Shown here: positions 6,608 through 16,400 of the stretch, piece by piece | How the letters are laid out: every line of letters begins with the position of its first letter | How positions within the stretch are numbered: position 1 is the stretch's first letter | Assembly: GCA_003331425.1 (NCBI GenBank) | Contig: QOOS01000001.1 | Coordinates: forward strand, 186,001 to 250,000 | Source of the DNA: Candidatus Nitrosopumilus sp. | GTDB lineage: Archaea; Thermoproteota; Nitrososphaeria; Nitrososphaerales; Nitrosopumilaceae | DNA length: 64,000 bases | Direction of reading: 5' to 3' | Notes under the pieces: model-generated | What the model was told of the DNA's origin: nothing | Databases searched by the model: none | What the model saw: only the letters and a program-made list of their open reading frames with translations | Program-made: the position numbers and the translations under genes

Positions 6608-8143
6608 TTGAAAAAAATTCTTTTAACTTTAATTTTTTCTCTAATTTTTATTACTTCAACTAGTTATGCATTTGCACAAGTTTATGAAGACCCTCTGGTA
6701 ATTTTAGAAACAACTCAAGGAGAAATTGTTATTGATCTATTCCGTATTGATGCACCAAATCACTCAGAAAATTTTCTTTTATTATCAAAAACTGGATTTT
6801 ATGAAGGAACATTATTTCATAGAATAATTCCTGGATTTATGATCCAAAGCGGTGATCCAAATTCTATTAGTGGTGATCCAAACACTTGGGGGCAAGGTGG
6901 TAATGGAGCTTTATCTGACAGAATAGATGCAGAATTTAACAGCATTAAACATGATAGAGGAATTGTTTCAATGGCAAGAGCACAAGATCCAAACAGTGCA
7001 GGCTCACAATTCTTTATTGTCCATAAAGATTCACATTTTCTTGATGAGCAGTATACTGTTTTTGGTAGGATTGTAACTGAATCAAGTTTTGAGACTCTTG
7101 ATAAAATTGCAGCAGTTCAAACAGGATCTAATGATAGACCATTTAATCCAGAACAAGTTAGAATAATTTCAGCTACAGTAGTTGAACGTTCGGAAATTTC
7201 TAATATTATGAATCTCTCAGAACCTTCTCGTACAGGCTCTACAGTTACAGCAACACCTGAATTTACACTTTTTGAAAATCAAGATCTTGATGTGAGATTT
7301 TCAGCACCTGTAGGATGGTTATTACAACAACCCCCAAAATCTACTCCTGATTCTCCTGATGTTGTAGCAGTAGGACCAGAAGTCAATGGAGTTAACCCTT
7401 ACATTTCATTAACAATTAAAGACGCATCAGGTAAAACTATTGATGATTTAATTACTGAAAAAAATCAAATTCTTGATCAAGCTGTATATTTAAATAAATT
7501 AGAAATTCTTAATCAACAAAAAATAAAATCTAATGTTTACCAAACCGAAGCACTTGGTACTTTCGTAGTTGATGATACTGAATTAAAAATAAAATTTGTA
7601 GAAGCAATGATTTTTACAAATGAAAAATTATACACTTTTGCATATAGTAATACAGTAGAAAATTTTGATAATGACGTTTCAAAATTTAATGAATCACTTA
7701 ATTCATTTGAAATACTATCACAACAATCTTCTGAATCAAAATCTACTGAAGAAAATACAAATCAACAAACTGAAGAAGGTGGAGGTTGTCTAATTGCAAC
7801 AGCAACTTATGGTTCTGAACTAGCACCACAAGTTCAACAACTCCGAGAATTACGAGACAATCAATTACTACAAACTGAATCAGGAACTGCATTTATGAGC
7901 GCATTCAATGATATTTACTATTCATTTTCTCCAGTAATTGCAGATTATGAGCGTGAAAACCCATACTTTAAGGAAACAGTAAAGATTGCAATTACTCCAA
8001 TGATTTCCACACTATCATTAATGGAAAATGCAGAATCTGAAAGCGAAGTTCTCGGATTTGGATTGTCTGTAATTGCATTGAATTTGGGAATGTATCTAGG
8101 AATTCCAGCAATTATTATTTTTGGAATTAAAAAAAGAAATTAA
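6608..8143 (+). CDS. Exported cyclophilin-type prolyl isomerase with CFI-box-like C-terminal domain
   Basis: The 511 residues start at TTG 6608 with a signal peptide (hydrophobic to about 23, ending SYAFAQ). Residues 30-195 are a cyclophilin domain (LFHRIIPGFMIQSGDP, GSQFFIVH). A second globular region spans about 215-375, then a Q/E/S-rich linker. From residue 391 comes GGGCLIATATYGS, the start of a CFI-box-CTERM-like domain of about 120 residues ending in a membrane helix and KKRN. The same C-terminal module occurs in the protein at 49003. It probably folds proteins outside the membrane while anchored by its C terminus. Cyclophilin activity is well supported; the sorting role of the tail is inference. 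Confidence 0.88.
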   Translation: MKKILLTLIFSLIFITSTSYAFAQVYEDPLVILETTQGEIVIDLFRIDAPNHSENFLLLSKTGFYEGTLFHRIIPGFMIQSGDPNSISGDPNTWGQGGNGALSDRIDAEFNSIKHDRGIVSMARAQDPNSAGSQFFIVHKDSHFLDEQYTVFGRIVTESSFETLDKIAAVQTGSNDRPFNPEQVRIISATVVERSEISNIMNLSEPSRTGSTVTATPEFTLFENQDLDVRFSAPVGWLLQQPPKSTPDSPDVVAVGPEVNGVNPYISLTIKDASGKTIDDLITEKNQILDQAVYLNKLEILNQQKIKSNVYQTEALGTFVVDDTELKIKFVEAMIFTNEKLYTFAYSNTVENFDNDVSKFNESLNSFEILSQQSSESKSTEENTNQQTEEGGGCLIATATYGSELAPQVQQLRELRDNQLLQTESGTAFMSAFNDIYYSFSPVIADYERENPYFKETVKIAITPMISTLSLMENAESESEVLGFGLSVIALNLGMYLGIPAIIIFGIKKRN

Positions 8144-8146
8144 TTC

Positions 8147-9505
8147 TTACCAAAGATCATCAACTTCATCAAGTAATTTGTATTCTTTTTCAGTTTCTCG
8201 TTTGATATAATTCAGTCTTGAAACATCTCTATCAAAAAACAAATCTATCATCCAATCCAAAAATACACGTGTTTTTTTATCAAATGTTGGTACCTTTGAC
8301 AAATACACATTTCTCCAAATCAACCATGCCAAAAATCCTGAAATATTCATCCCAAGAATTGTTGCAATACCCGTTCTTTTACCAATTATAGCTAACTGGC
8401 CTTTAGACTGATAAACAAATTTTTCTTTTTCAGAATTTTTAATTATAGCAATTAAATTTTTAGCAGCTAATTTTGCTTGTGCTTCTGCAATTTGTGCAGT
8501 AGGTGGCAATGGTCTGTTAGTAATTGGGTCTACAAATAATGCACAATCTCCAATTGCAAATACTCCTGGAAATTCTTTAAGCTCCAAAAATTTATTGACT
8601 ACAATTTTTCCTTTATCTGTTTTAAACATTGATCTTTTAATTGTACTAACTGAAGTAATTCCTGCAGTCCAAATTAACGTTTTTGTAATTATAGAACTAA
8701 CTTCAGATTGATCTATGGAATCTTTTGGTGTTTCATCTAGTGATTTAATCATTACTTCATTTCCATCAAAACTAGTTACTGCTTTTTTTAATTGGATGTT
8801 CATTCCTCTTTTTGTTAATTGTTCTTTTGCAAAATTTGCTAATTTTTTATTTGCTCCACCCAAAATTTCTCCCATTGCTTCTAATACAATTACTTTAACA
8901 TCCTCTTTTTGGATTGTTGGATAATGTTTTGTTGCATCAAAAAGTAAATCCAATAATTCTCCAGCAGTTTCAATTCCTGCATAACCTCCACCAACTACTA
9001 CAAAATTTAACATACCTTTTCTTAAGATTGGGTCAGTTTCATTTTCTGCTTGTTCAAGCATATCAATAACTCTATTTCGTAATAATATTGCATCATTGAG
9101 TGTCTTCATTGTATATGCATTTTTTTCAACATCAGCCATACCAAAAAAATTGGTTTCACTACCAAGTGCAACTACTAAAAAATCATAATTTATTGAAATA
9201 CTTCTTTTTTCCCTAGTACCCCATAATGTTACTAATTTTCCATGTGGATCAATATTCTTTATTCGACCTTCATAGAATTTTGTTTTTTTACATATTGTTC
9301 GAATTGGGAAAACTATGTGCCTAGTTTCAATCATACCTGAGGCTACTTGAGGTAGCATTGGGGTAAATAAGAGAAAATTATCTTCACCCACCATTGTCAA
9401 TTCTACTTCAGGATCATTTCCAAATTCTTTTTCTAATTTTTTTGCACATTCTACAGCTGCAAATCCACTTCCTAAAATGACAATTTTTTTCTTATTTTTT
9501 ACCAA
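8147..9505 (-). CDS. Type II NADH dehydrogenase-like FAD oxidoreductase
   Basis: The 452 residues carry an N-terminal FAD dinucleotide fold (VILGSGFAAVECAKKL), a second NAD(P)-binding fold (VVVGGGYAGIETAGEL near 170) and the FAIGDCA FAD motif near 315, in the order of NDH-2 enzymes. The C-terminal part (about 385-415) contains an amphipathic or hydrophobic patch (ISGFLAWLIWRNVYL) that would bind the membrane surface. The likely role is electron transfer from NAD(P)H to quinone without proton pumping. A sulfide:quinone reductase is the main alternative, but the paired cysteines typical of that family are not evident. Confidence 0.82.
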   Translation of the reverse strand: MVKNKKKIVILGSGFAAVECAKKLEKEFGNDPEVELTMVGEDNFLLFTPMLPQVASGMIETRHIVFPIRTICKKTKFYEGRIKNIDPHGKLVTLWGTREKRSISINYDFLVVALGSETNFFGMADVEKNAYTMKTLNDAILLRNRVIDMLEQAENETDPILRKGMLNFVVVGGGYAGIETAGELLDLLFDATKHYPTIQKEDVKVIVLEAMGEILGGANKKLANFAKEQLTKRGMNIQLKKAVTSFDGNEVMIKSLDETPKDSIDQSEVSSIITKTLIWTAGITSVSTIKRSMFKTDKGKIVVNKFLELKEFPGVFAIGDCALFVDPITNRPLPPTAQIAEAQAKLAAKNLIAIIKNSEKEKFVYQSKGQLAIIGKRTGIATILGMNISGFLAWLIWRNVYLSKVPTFDKKTRVFLDWMIDLFFDRDVSRLNYIKRETEKEYKLLDEVDDLW

Positions 9506-9570
9506 TTACTGACTTTCGTATGTTGAATAATTAAAGGATGTTAATTCAAATTTAAGAAATGGCACTAGTT

Positions 9571-10233
9571 TTATTTTCTCATAATATCTGAATGTAAAAT
9601 TTCATATGCCCTTGATGAATCTTTTTCATTTAGAATAATTGTAATGTTATCTTGACTGAAAAATGCATTAACTAATTCTACACCATTTGCATGCAATACC
9701 TCTGCAACATAAGATACTACATCAGACTGATTTTGAGAACTTGGAATTGAAATTCTAATTTTTGCTAGTCCAGTACTAAACATATCTTCTCTTTCTGAAA
9801 CACTATTGAAAATTTGTCTAATATCATCCATATCTTCAGTAAGGAATCTAAATGAATCAGATAATCTAAAAAACTCATAATCATTTGTTACCTTTGAAAA
9901 TTTATCTAAAATTGACATAGGATCCATTTCATTTGAATCCTTTACAGAAAATCTAACATCCATTATTCCACCAGTTAAAGCTAATCTTGCATTTTTCAAA
10001 ACTGATTCTTCTTTCATTTCTTCTTTAGTTTCAAATGAATCGGCATATCTTTTGATTGCAACAACAACTGTGTTTAGATTAACAGAATTTCCTAAAATTT
10101 TTTCTATTTCTGGTTGAATCTTTACTGCTAATGCAGTATAATTTATCAAATCCATCTTCATGCAATCATAAATTGATCTATTTCTGGTAATGACTTCTCT
10201 TACAACTTCTGGAACAGACATCACTGATCTCAT
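9571..10233 (-). CDS. Thaumarchaeal ACT-domain-like protein
   Basis: The 220-residue protein starts with a helical region that resembles a winged helix (VPEVVREVITRNRSIYDCMKM, YTALAVKIQPEIEKILG), followed from about residue 75 by two beta-alpha-beta units of ACT type (NARLALTGGIMDVRFSV; then GLAKIRISIPSSQNQSDVVSYVAEVLHANGVELVNAFFSQDNITIILNEKD). The ACT-like half may sense a small ligand. It is divergent from hsp20 and shares a 104-bp promoter region with a palindrome. The specific role is unknown. Confidence 0.65.
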   Translation of the reverse strand: MRSVMSVPEVVREVITRNRSIYDCMKMDLINYTALAVKIQPEIEKILGNSVNLNTVVVAIKRYADSFETKEEMKEESVLKNARLALTGGIMDVRFSVKDSNEMDPMSILDKFSKVTNDYEFFRLSDSFRFLTEDMDDIRQIFNSVSEREDMFSTGLAKIRISIPSSQNQSDVVSYVAEVLHANGVELVNAFFSQDNITIILNEKDSSRAYEILHSDIMRK

Positions 10234-10300
10234 AAATTTTATTATATTATGTCAGATATAATAGGATTATGTAATAATATTGATATTAATTCCATATATT

Positions 10301-10326
10301 TATATAATGTAATACATATTACATTA
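10301..10326. promoter_or_regulatory. TATA box and palindrome upstream of hsp20
   Basis: TATATAAT at 10301-10308 lies 30 bases before the hsp20 ATG, as expected for a leaderless transcript. A perfect inverted repeat TAATGTAAT-ACAT-ATTACATTA occupies 10305-10326, between the TATA box and the start. A repressor bound here would block the polymerase, so this is a good candidate heat-shock operator. Confidence 0.6.
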
Positions 10327-10337
10327 TGTAGATAAAT

Positions 10338-10832
10338 ATGACAAGTTTCTTTGATACCGAAATTGATAGAATCTTCAAAAAAATGTCTAATTCATTTTTT
10401 GATACAAATGACATGATTGAAGAATTCAACGGTAATTCCAATTCTGGCCCAATTTTTTATGGTTATACAATGACCATTGGTTCAGATGGAAAACCTTCTG
10501 TGCAAGAATTTGGAAACGCAAAACCAGATCGTCTCCCTGTTTCTAATGCCAGAGAAGCAATTGTTGATACAATTGTAGATGAAAAAGAGAAAGTAGTAAA
10601 ACTCATAGCTGAAATGCCAGGAGTTGAGAAAACTGATGTCAAAATTTTAGTTGACAAAAATGTTGTAAATATAACTGCAGAACATGATGATAAAAAATAT
10701 CATTGTAAAGTCCCACTTCAACATAAAGTTGATGAAAATTCTGCAAAAGCTACTTACAAAAATGGAATCTTGCAATTGGTTTTCAAACTAGTTTTAGAAA
10801 AACAAACTGGTAAAAAAGTGGAGGTTGAATAA
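10338..10832 (+). CDS. hsp20: Small heat-shock protein, Hsp20 family
   Basis: The 164-residue protein has a variable N-terminal region (1-75) and an alpha-crystallin domain (about 80-155) with KVVKLIAEMPGVEKTDVKILVDKNVVNITA and the closing YKNGILQLVFKL. The C-terminal I-X-I motif is not obvious. It holds unfolded proteins and precedes cdc48 by 29 bp in the same direction, suggesting a protein quality-control operon. Confidence 0.88.
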   Translation: MTSFFDTEIDRIFKKMSNSFFDTNDMIEEFNGNSNSGPIFYGYTMTIGSDGKPSVQEFGNAKPDRLPVSNAREAIVDTIVDEKEKVVKLIAEMPGVEKTDVKILVDKNVVNITAEHDDKKYHCKVPLQHKVDENSAKATYKNGILQLVFKLVLEKQTGKKVEVE

Positions 10833-10861
10833 CCCCCCTCTTATTTTTTTGAGATTTTATT

Positions 10862-13003
10862 ATGAATAAAATAATTTTAAAAATAAATGAAATTCCACAA
10901 CAACATGTTGGTAAAGGTAGAGCAATTATTGATCCAAAAATAATCGAAGAACAAAATTGGAATATTGGTCAAATACTAGAATTAACTTACAATAAAAAAA
11001 CATATGTTAAACTTTGGCCAGCATCACCAGAAGAATACGGTGCTAGTTTAATCAAAATTGATGGTATTACTAGACAAAATATTGGTGCAGGATTAGATGA
11101 TAAAATATCTATTAAATCAGTTGAAGCTGCAAATGCAGAAGAAATTACTTTATCTCCAACGGAAAAAATTACAATAGATGGATTACAAGAATATATGATA
11201 TACAATTATCTTAATCATGTATTTTCTAATGGAGATTCAATATCTCTTAATACACAAATGGGAAGTAAAGTTCAATTTGTTATAACAAATACAAAACCAT
11301 CAAAACCAGTAATTGTTACTGAAAATACTATATTCACACTTGGTTCATTAACTAAAGCCGTTGATTCTTCTGTTCCAAGAATTACATATGATGAATTAGG
11401 AGGTCTAAAAAATGAAGTTCAAAAAATTCGTGAAATGGTAGAATTACCAATGCGTCATCCTGAATTATTTGATAAAATAGGTGTAGAAGCTCCAAAAGGC
11501 GTTTTACTTTATGGTCCTCCAGGAACTGGTAAGACTTTGATTGCAAAAGCAGTAGCTGGAGAAACAAATGCTCATTTTATTTCTCTGAGTGGTCCTGAGA
11601 TTATGGGTAAACATTATGGAGAAAGTGAGGAAAAAATTAGAGAAATTTTTACCCAAGGTGAAGAAAATTCTCCTAGCATTATTTTCATTGATGAAATAGA
11701 CTCGATTGCTCCAAAAAGAGATGAGGTTTCAGGAGAACTAGAGAAAAGAATAGTATCTCAATTATTGACGTTGATGGATGGTATGAAATCTAGAGGTAGA
11801 GTTGTAGTGATAGCAGCTACTAACAGACCTGATTCTATTGATCCAGCATTAAGACGACCAGGAAGATTTGATAGAGAAATTGAAATTGGAATTCCTGATG
11901 ATGATGGCAGATTAGATATTCTTTCAATTCATACACGTGGAATGCCAATTAATGAAAAAGTCAATCTAAAACAAATTGCAAAAACAACTCATGGATTTGT
12001 TGGGGCTGATTTAGAAATTTTATCAAAAGAAGCAGCAATGAGATCATTACGTAGAATTCTTCCAGAGATTGATCTTGAAGAAGATAAAATTTCTTCAGAA
12101 ATTCTTCAAAAAATTGAAATTAGTAACGATGATTTTCGAGAAGCACTAAAAGAAGTTAGACCAAGTGCACTAAGAGAAGTTCAGGTTCAAATTCCTGATG
12201 TAAATTGGGATGATGTTGGAGGTCTTGATGAATTAAAGGATGAATTACGTGAAGCTGTTGAATGGCCTGTTAAACATAAAGAAGCATATGACTATGTTGA
12301 TGTAGAAGCTCCAAAAGGCGTTTTACTACATGGTCCTCCAGGAACTGGTAAGACTTTGATTGCAAAAGCACTTGCAAAAATGACTGAATCTAATTTCATT
12401 AGTATCAAAGGACCTGAATTATTATCAAAATGGGTAGGTGAATCTGAAAAAGGAGTTAGAGAAATTTTTAGAAAAGCACGACAGGCAGCACCATGTATAA
12501 TATTTTTAGATGAAGTTGATGCACTTGTTCCAAGAAGAGGTAGTGGAAGTTCTGATTCACATGTAACAGAAAATATTGTTTCACAAATTCTTACTGAAAT
12601 AGATGGATTAGAGGAATTACACAACGTGTTAATTATTGGAGCAACAAATCGATTGGATATAGTTGATGAAGCACTTTTACGACCAGGAAGATTTGATAGA
12701 ATTATTGAAATAGGAAATCCTGATTCTAAGGCAAGAAAGCATATTTTTGAAATTCACACCAAAAAGAAACCACTTGAAAATAATGTAGATATCAAAAAAT
12801 TAGTTGAAATTACAAATGGATTTAGTGGTGCAGAAATAGCTGCAATTACCAATAGAGCTGCCTTAGTTGCATTGAAAAGATATGTTGCTGGTAAATCTCA
12901 AAACATCAAGGAAATTAAAATTACACAACAAGATTTGATTGATGCTGTCGATAAGATAAGACCTCAAAAAAAGGAAGCACCTATACCTCAAGCCATAAAA
13001 TAG
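10862..13003 (+). CDS. cdc48: Cdc48/VAT-type double AAA+ ATPase
   Basis: The 713 residues form an N domain (1-175, VAT-like double-psi barrel), D1 with Walker A GPPGTGKT near 218 and Walker [10 protein letters not shown], and D2 with Walker A near 490 and IIFLDEVDA. Arginine fingers ([16 protein letters not shown]) are intact in both rings. The protein unfolds substrates for the proteasome. The DNA around the two Walker A motifs is almost identical (69 bp, two mismatches), which is unusual for domains this old. Confidence 0.95.
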   Translation: MNKIILKINEIPQQHVGKGRAIIDPKIIEEQNWNIGQILELTYNKKTYVKLWPASPEEYGASLIKIDGITRQNIGAGLDDKISIKSVEAANAEEITLSPTEKITIDGLQEYMIYNYLNHVFSNGDSISLNTQMGSKVQFVITNTKPSKPVIVTENTIFTLGSLTKAVDSSVPRITYDELGGLKNEVQKIREMVELPMRHPELFDKIGVEAPKGVLLYGPPGTGKTLIAKAVAGETNAHFISLSGPEIMGKHYGESEEKIREIFTQGEENSPSIIFIDEIDSIAPKRDEVSGELEKRIVSQLLTLMDGMKSRGRVVVIAATNRPDSIDPALRRPGRFDREIEIGIPDDDGRLDILSIHTRGMPINEKVNLKQIAKTTHGFVGADLEILSKEAAMRSLRRILPEIDLEEDKISSEILQKIEISNDDFREALKEVRPSALREVQVQIPDVNWDDVGGLDELKDELREAVEWPVKHKEAYDYVDVEAPKGVLLHGPPGTGKTLIAKALAKMTESNFISIKGPELLSKWVGESEKGVREIFRKARQAAPCIIFLDEVDALVPRRGSGSSDSHVTENIVSQILTEIDGLEELHNVLIIGATNRLDIVDEALLRPGRFDRIIEIGNPDSKARKHIFEIHTKKKPLENNVDIKKLVEITNGFSGAEIAAITNRAALVALKRYVAGKSQNIKEIKITQQDLIDAVDKIRPQKKEAPIPQAIK
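11483..12370 (+). repeat. Internal 69-bp direct repeat within cdc48
   Basis: Bases 11483-11551 (D1) and 12302-12370 (D2) differ at only two positions, both in the codon pair before the Gly of Walker A. They are 819 bp (273 codons) apart and in frame. Many synonymous sites are identical, so amino-acid conservation alone does not explain the match. Confidence 0.85.
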
Positions 13004-13032
13004 TCTAAATACTGAGGAAAATGAGATAAAAT

Positions 13033-13251
13033 ATGAAACTTTTACTAGATTTTGAACCTTGTAAAGAATGCAAAGAAATGATGAATGAATTAAGCAGTCC
13101 TGAAATGATTTTTGGTGATGAAAAAACAAGAATAGATGTATCTGCTAAATTTCTAAGACATTTGACGTATAATCACAATGAAGTTGTGCAAGCTGTAATG
13201 GAAGATCTTCCAAAACAGAAAAAAGATCAAGAACCTGATTTTTATCAATAA
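13033..13251 (+). CDS. Small conserved hypothetical protein
   Basis: The 72-residue acidic protein begins MKLLLDFEPCKECKEMMNEL, with a CxxC pair at 10 and 13 and no second pair, so a complete zinc site within one chain is unlikely. The rest is helical. It lies 29 bp after cdc48 in the same direction and its stop codon touches the end of ureD on the other strand. The function is not recognised. Confidence 0.6.
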   Translation: MKLLLDFEPCKECKEMMNELSSPEMIFGDEKTRIDVSAKFLRHLTYNHNEVVQAVMEDLPKQKKDQEPDFYQ

Positions 13252-14166
13252 TTAATTTTTTCTTATTTTAGTAAAATCTGCGCCAAGAATTTCTTTTCTA
13301 GTAATTTTTACAATTTCATAAATTTTTTCGTAAATTTCTTCTGTACTATTACTTAAAATTTTTACAATTATTCCAGATTCATTAGGTAAAATTGATGTTC
13401 CTGATGTAATGAATTCTATTTTTTCATTAATCATTTTTTCAAGTTTTTGTAATTTTTCTTTCTTTGTTAAAATATACACTGTTCCAACAATATCATATTT
13501 TCCTAAAATTCCTTTAATTTTCATATTATTTTCTTTTGGTTCTATTTTCATATTTTCTAAACATCGAAATTTATTATTTTGATTTTTACAATATGTTCTT
13601 AGATAACAAATATCATAATCAAAATTTTCATTCATTGCAATTCTTCCAGGCGTTAAAACTTCTGAATAAATCAGAGTTGCATTATCATGAATATTCAAAT
13701 TTACTTTTTGATAATATCTAGAATTTTGATATGGAATAATTTGATCAGGAATATATTCCAAATAACAATTTTCATCTAATGTAATATTGACCATTTGTGA
13801 TGCAGAATTTGAATTCATACTATAGATTCTGGTTGCACCTTGAGTAGTAATGTGACATGTTGAATTATTTTTTAAAATAATATCTGTCTTGTATCTATCT
13901 CCTTGTAAAATTCCTCCTGATGGTGAAATAATATACAAATATGCCATGCCTGGAAGTGAATTTTCAGGATATACGGCTCTTTGAATTTGTAAAGGAACTT
14001 GAGAAAATTGTTTTGTAATGACAGTTTTGTTCTGATCATTTCCTTTTAATTCAATATCTAAAATTCCAACTTTACCAGATTTTCCAACTTCTAATTGTTC
14101 AATTTTTGAATTATATTTTCTTACTTCAATTGGAGTTTCATCTGAAATTAATTTTATGTCACTCAA
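13252..14166 (-). CDS. ureD: Urease accessory protein UreD/UreH
   Basis: The 304-residue protein has the beta-rich UreD pattern: PLQIQRAVYPENSLPGMAYLYIISPSGGILQGDRY near 75-115, CHITTQGATRIYSM, and GRIAMNE. UreD is the scaffold that docks on the urease apoenzyme and, with UreF and UreG, brings nickel to the active site. It ends the minus-strand operon ureE-ureF-ureG-ureD, 3 bp after ureG. Confidence 0.9.
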   Translation of the reverse strand: MSDIKLISDETPIEVRKYNSKIEQLEVGKSGKVGILDIELKGNDQNKTVITKQFSQVPLQIQRAVYPENSLPGMAYLYIISPSGGILQGDRYKTDIILKNNSTCHITTQGATRIYSMNSNSASQMVNITLDENCYLEYIPDQIIPYQNSRYYQKVNLNIHDNATLIYSEVLTPGRIAMNENFDYDICYLRTYCKNQNNKFRCLENMKIEPKENNMKIKGILGKYDIVGTVYILTKKEKLQKLEKMINEKIEFITSGTSILPNESGIIVKILSNSTEEIYEKIYEIVKITRKEILGADFTKIRKN

Positions 14167-14169
14167 TTT

Positions 14170-14826
14170 TTACACTTTTTTTAAATTATTTGATTTAGGT
14201 AGAGAATCTAATAGTAAATCATGAATAATATGTTCTGCAATTTTTTTGATACCTTGGTCTGTTTTACAATTAATAAATTCAAATGGTTTTTCTTTTCGAA
14301 TTTTTTCAGCATCTGTTTTCATAATTTCTAAATCTGCACCAACTAATCCTGCGAGATCTATTTTATTTATCACTAAAAGATCACAATTGGTAATTCCTAA
14401 TCCACCTTTCCTTGGATATTTGTCGCCTCCTGCAACATCAATTATGTAAATAAAATAATCTGCAAGTATTGGACTAAATGTTGTTGTAATGTTGTCGCCT
14501 CCACTTTCAATTATAATTAAATCCAATTCAGTATGATTATCTTCCATTTCTTCAATTACTGCTAAATTCATTGAAGGATCTTCTCTAACTGCAGTATGAG
14601 GGCATCCTCCTGTTGCAAGACCAATTACCATATTTTCTGGTAACAATCCTTTTTTTGTAGATAGATTATTTCTAATTCTATCTGCATCTTCTTTTGAAAT
14701 TACATCATTTGAAATTATACTAATACTATAACCAATTTCAGCTAATATAGGCACAAGACGTTCAATTAACATACTTTTTCCAGAACCAACTGGTCCTCCT
14801 ATGCCTATTCTTGGTATGTGAGTCAT
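14170..14826 (-). CDS. ureG: Urease accessory GTPase UreG
   Basis: This 218-residue SIMIBI GTPase couples GTP hydrolysis to nickel insertion. Visible are the P-loop [15 protein letters not shown] (10-24), the metal motif with CPH ([13 protein letters not shown]), the IIESGGDN switch and the base-recognition motif NKIDLA. The histidine-rich N terminus of some bacterial UreG proteins is absent. Confidence 0.95.
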   Translation of the reverse strand: MTHIPRIGIGGPVGSGKSMLIERLVPILAEIGYSISIISNDVISKEDADRIRNNLSTKKGLLPENMVIGLATGGCPHTAVREDPSMNLAVIEEMEDNHTELDLIIIESGGDNITTTFSPILADYFIYIIDVAGGDKYPRKGGLGITNCDLLVINKIDLAGLVGADLEIMKTDAEKIRKEKPFEFINCKTDQGIKKIAEHIIHDLLLDSLPKSNNLKKV

Positions 14827-14843
14827 AACAGAAAAATTAATTT

Positions 14844-15557
14844 TTATGTAATAAACATTTTAGAATCCATTTTTTCATGTGACATTTGGATTATATCGAA
14901 TTGTGGAGCAAATTGCCACATATCAAAAATTGATTTATTAGAATTATTTTTTAATGTTTGAATAATTATTGGTTTAATTTCGTGAAGAATTTTTTGACCC
15001 TCTAAATGTTGAATTAATCCTAATCTTAAAGCAGCTCCAATAACACTAACAGTAAAACCATACAATAACATTGTAAGACTTTTTTCTTTTCTAATTTTTA
15101 ATGCGTTACAACATATTGCAAATGAAACTGGAAATGTTCCATGTATTTTTTTATCTTTAATTGCTTTTTGAAAATTATTTAATGTTTCATCATCATTTAC
15201 AAATTCACTAACACATTTGACTAATTGAATCCCTGAATTTACAGATGCTTTTCTAATTTCTTCAATTGGTTTCATTATAAACGCAATTTCATCTACTTGA
15301 ATTATTTTTTGGAAATCATTATTTTCAGCATTAGTATATGCATTTGAAAGTGCAACACAATCTGATGGACCCATTTGTTGTTCTATATTCACTTTAATCA
15401 TATTTTTAATATCATCTATTCCTTTGATTTCATTATTAGAAAAAAGAAATTCTAGTCCATTTGATGTTGCATAAAGTCCTGTAGGAAAAAATGAATCTGA
15501 AAGCTGCATTACTGCAAGTTCTTCATTAATTTCATCAGTGTTCATGTACATCAGCAC
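14844..15557 (-). CDS. ureF: Urease accessory protein UreF
   Basis: The 237-residue, mostly helical protein has the UreF opening [20 protein letters not shown]-type motif (here [20 protein letters not shown]) and the central conserved [17 protein letters not shown] segment. UreF activates UreG within the UreDFG complex. Start codons at 15557 and 15548 are both possible; the longer form overlaps the end of ureE by 23 bp, which suggests translational coupling. Confidence 0.9.
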   Translation of the reverse strand: MLMYMNTDEINEELAVMQLSDSFFPTGLYATSNGLEFLFSNNEIKGIDDIKNMIKVNIEQQMGPSDCVALSNAYTNAENNDFQKIIQVDEIAFIMKPIEEIRKASVNSGIQLVKCVSEFVNDDETLNNFQKAIKDKKIHGTFPVSFAICCNALKIRKEKSLTMLLYGFTVSVIGAALRLGLIQHLEGQKILHEIKPIIIQTLKNNSNKSIFDMWQFAPQFDIIQMSHEKMDSKMFIT

Positions 15558-16008
15558 TTGTATGTGGTAAAAATATCTCTTCTTGTATCTCTAGTTCAAT
15601 ACAGTCGATAATTTCTTTGAAAAGTCTTTGAAATATCTCTAATTCTGAATCTTCTTGAATTGGAAATAATATCATTTTATCTTTTATTGCAATTGGTCTG
15701 TGCCTATTTCCAATAATATGCCCCAATAATATGCCCATTTTTTCATTATTTTGCTTTATTTTTACTGAAATTACTTTTTCTGCCATTTGTTCAACAATAA
15801 TTTTTATCTCATTGTTTCCGATAATATCTCCATGTTTGAGTTTTGTATTTGAATCAAGATTTATTCCAATATCAGTGCCTAAATTTGTCTTTTTTCTTAA
15901 AATTCTTTTTTCTAAATCCACTCTTGAAATTTTTAATTTTTCTAAATTATTATTTTCAAAATTATTTTCTTTGAAGATATTTCCTAAAATAGAATTAATA
16001 TTTATCAC
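15535..16008 (-). CDS. ureE: Urease nickel metallochaperone UreE
   Basis: The 157 residues show an N-terminal peptide-binding-like domain with LKHGDIIGNNEIKIIVEQMAEKVISVK and a C-terminal metal domain with GHIIGNRHRPI. The tail is short with only a few histidines ([11 protein letters not shown]) rather than a long His-rich tail, so nickel storage is probably limited. It is the first gene of the minus-strand accessory operon, starting 27 bp after a TATA-like box. Confidence 0.88.
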   Translation of the reverse strand: MININSILGNIFKENNFENNNLEKLKISRVDLEKRILRKKTNLGTDIGINLDSNTKLKHGDIIGNNEIKIIVEQMAEKVISVKIKQNNEKMGILLGHIIGNRHRPIAIKDKMILFPIQEDSELEIFQRLFKEIIDCIELEIQEEIFLPHTSADVHEH

Positions 16009-16028
16009 AACTACTTTCTAATCTTGAT

Positions 16029-16068
16029 AAAGTTATACTTTTGTAATTTACGTTTGAATTATTATATA
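16029..16068. promoter_or_regulatory. Divergent promoters of the two urease operons
   Basis: For ureE the minus-strand TATA-like sequence lies within the palindrome AAAGT-TAT-ACTTT at 16029-16041, about 25 bases from its start at 16008. For ureA, TATATA at 16063-16068 lies about 28 bases before ATG 16094. Both transcripts would be nearly leaderless. The palindrome could also serve as an operator shared by both operons. Confidence 0.5.
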
Positions 16069-16093
16069 CATTAAGTAAATACTATAATTATTG

Positions 16094-16399
16094 ATGCTGA
16101 CACCTAGGGAAATTGAAAAACTAAATATTTTTGTTGCAGCTGAATTAGCACGCAAAAGACAAGGAAGAGGTTTAAAGTTAAATCATCCAGAAGCTGTAGC
16201 TATTCTTGCTGATCATATTTTAGAAGGTGCTAGAGATGGAAGATCAGTTCCTGAACTAATGAGTTCTGGAAAACAAGTTCTAAAAAAAGATCAAGTGTTA
16301 CCGGGAGTTTCAGAATTAATTCATTCTATACAAGTTGAAGCAACTTTTGATGATGGTACAAAATTAGTAACTGTTCATGATCCTATAGGAGAGAATTAA
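16094..16399 (+). CDS. ureA: Urease gamma subunit
   Basis: The 101-residue protein matches UreA end to end: [22 protein letters not shown], then the [24 protein letters not shown] motif and [24 protein letters not shown]. It is one of three structural subunits of the nickel enzyme that splits urea to ammonia and carbamate. ATG 16094 is preferred to the TTG just before it. The stop is one base before ureB. Confidence 0.95.
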   Translation: MLTPREIEKLNIFVAAELARKRQGRGLKLNHPEAVAILADHILEGARDGRSVPELMSSGKQVLKKDQVLPGVSELIHSIQVEATFDDGTKLVTVHDPIGEN

Positions 16400-16400
16400 A

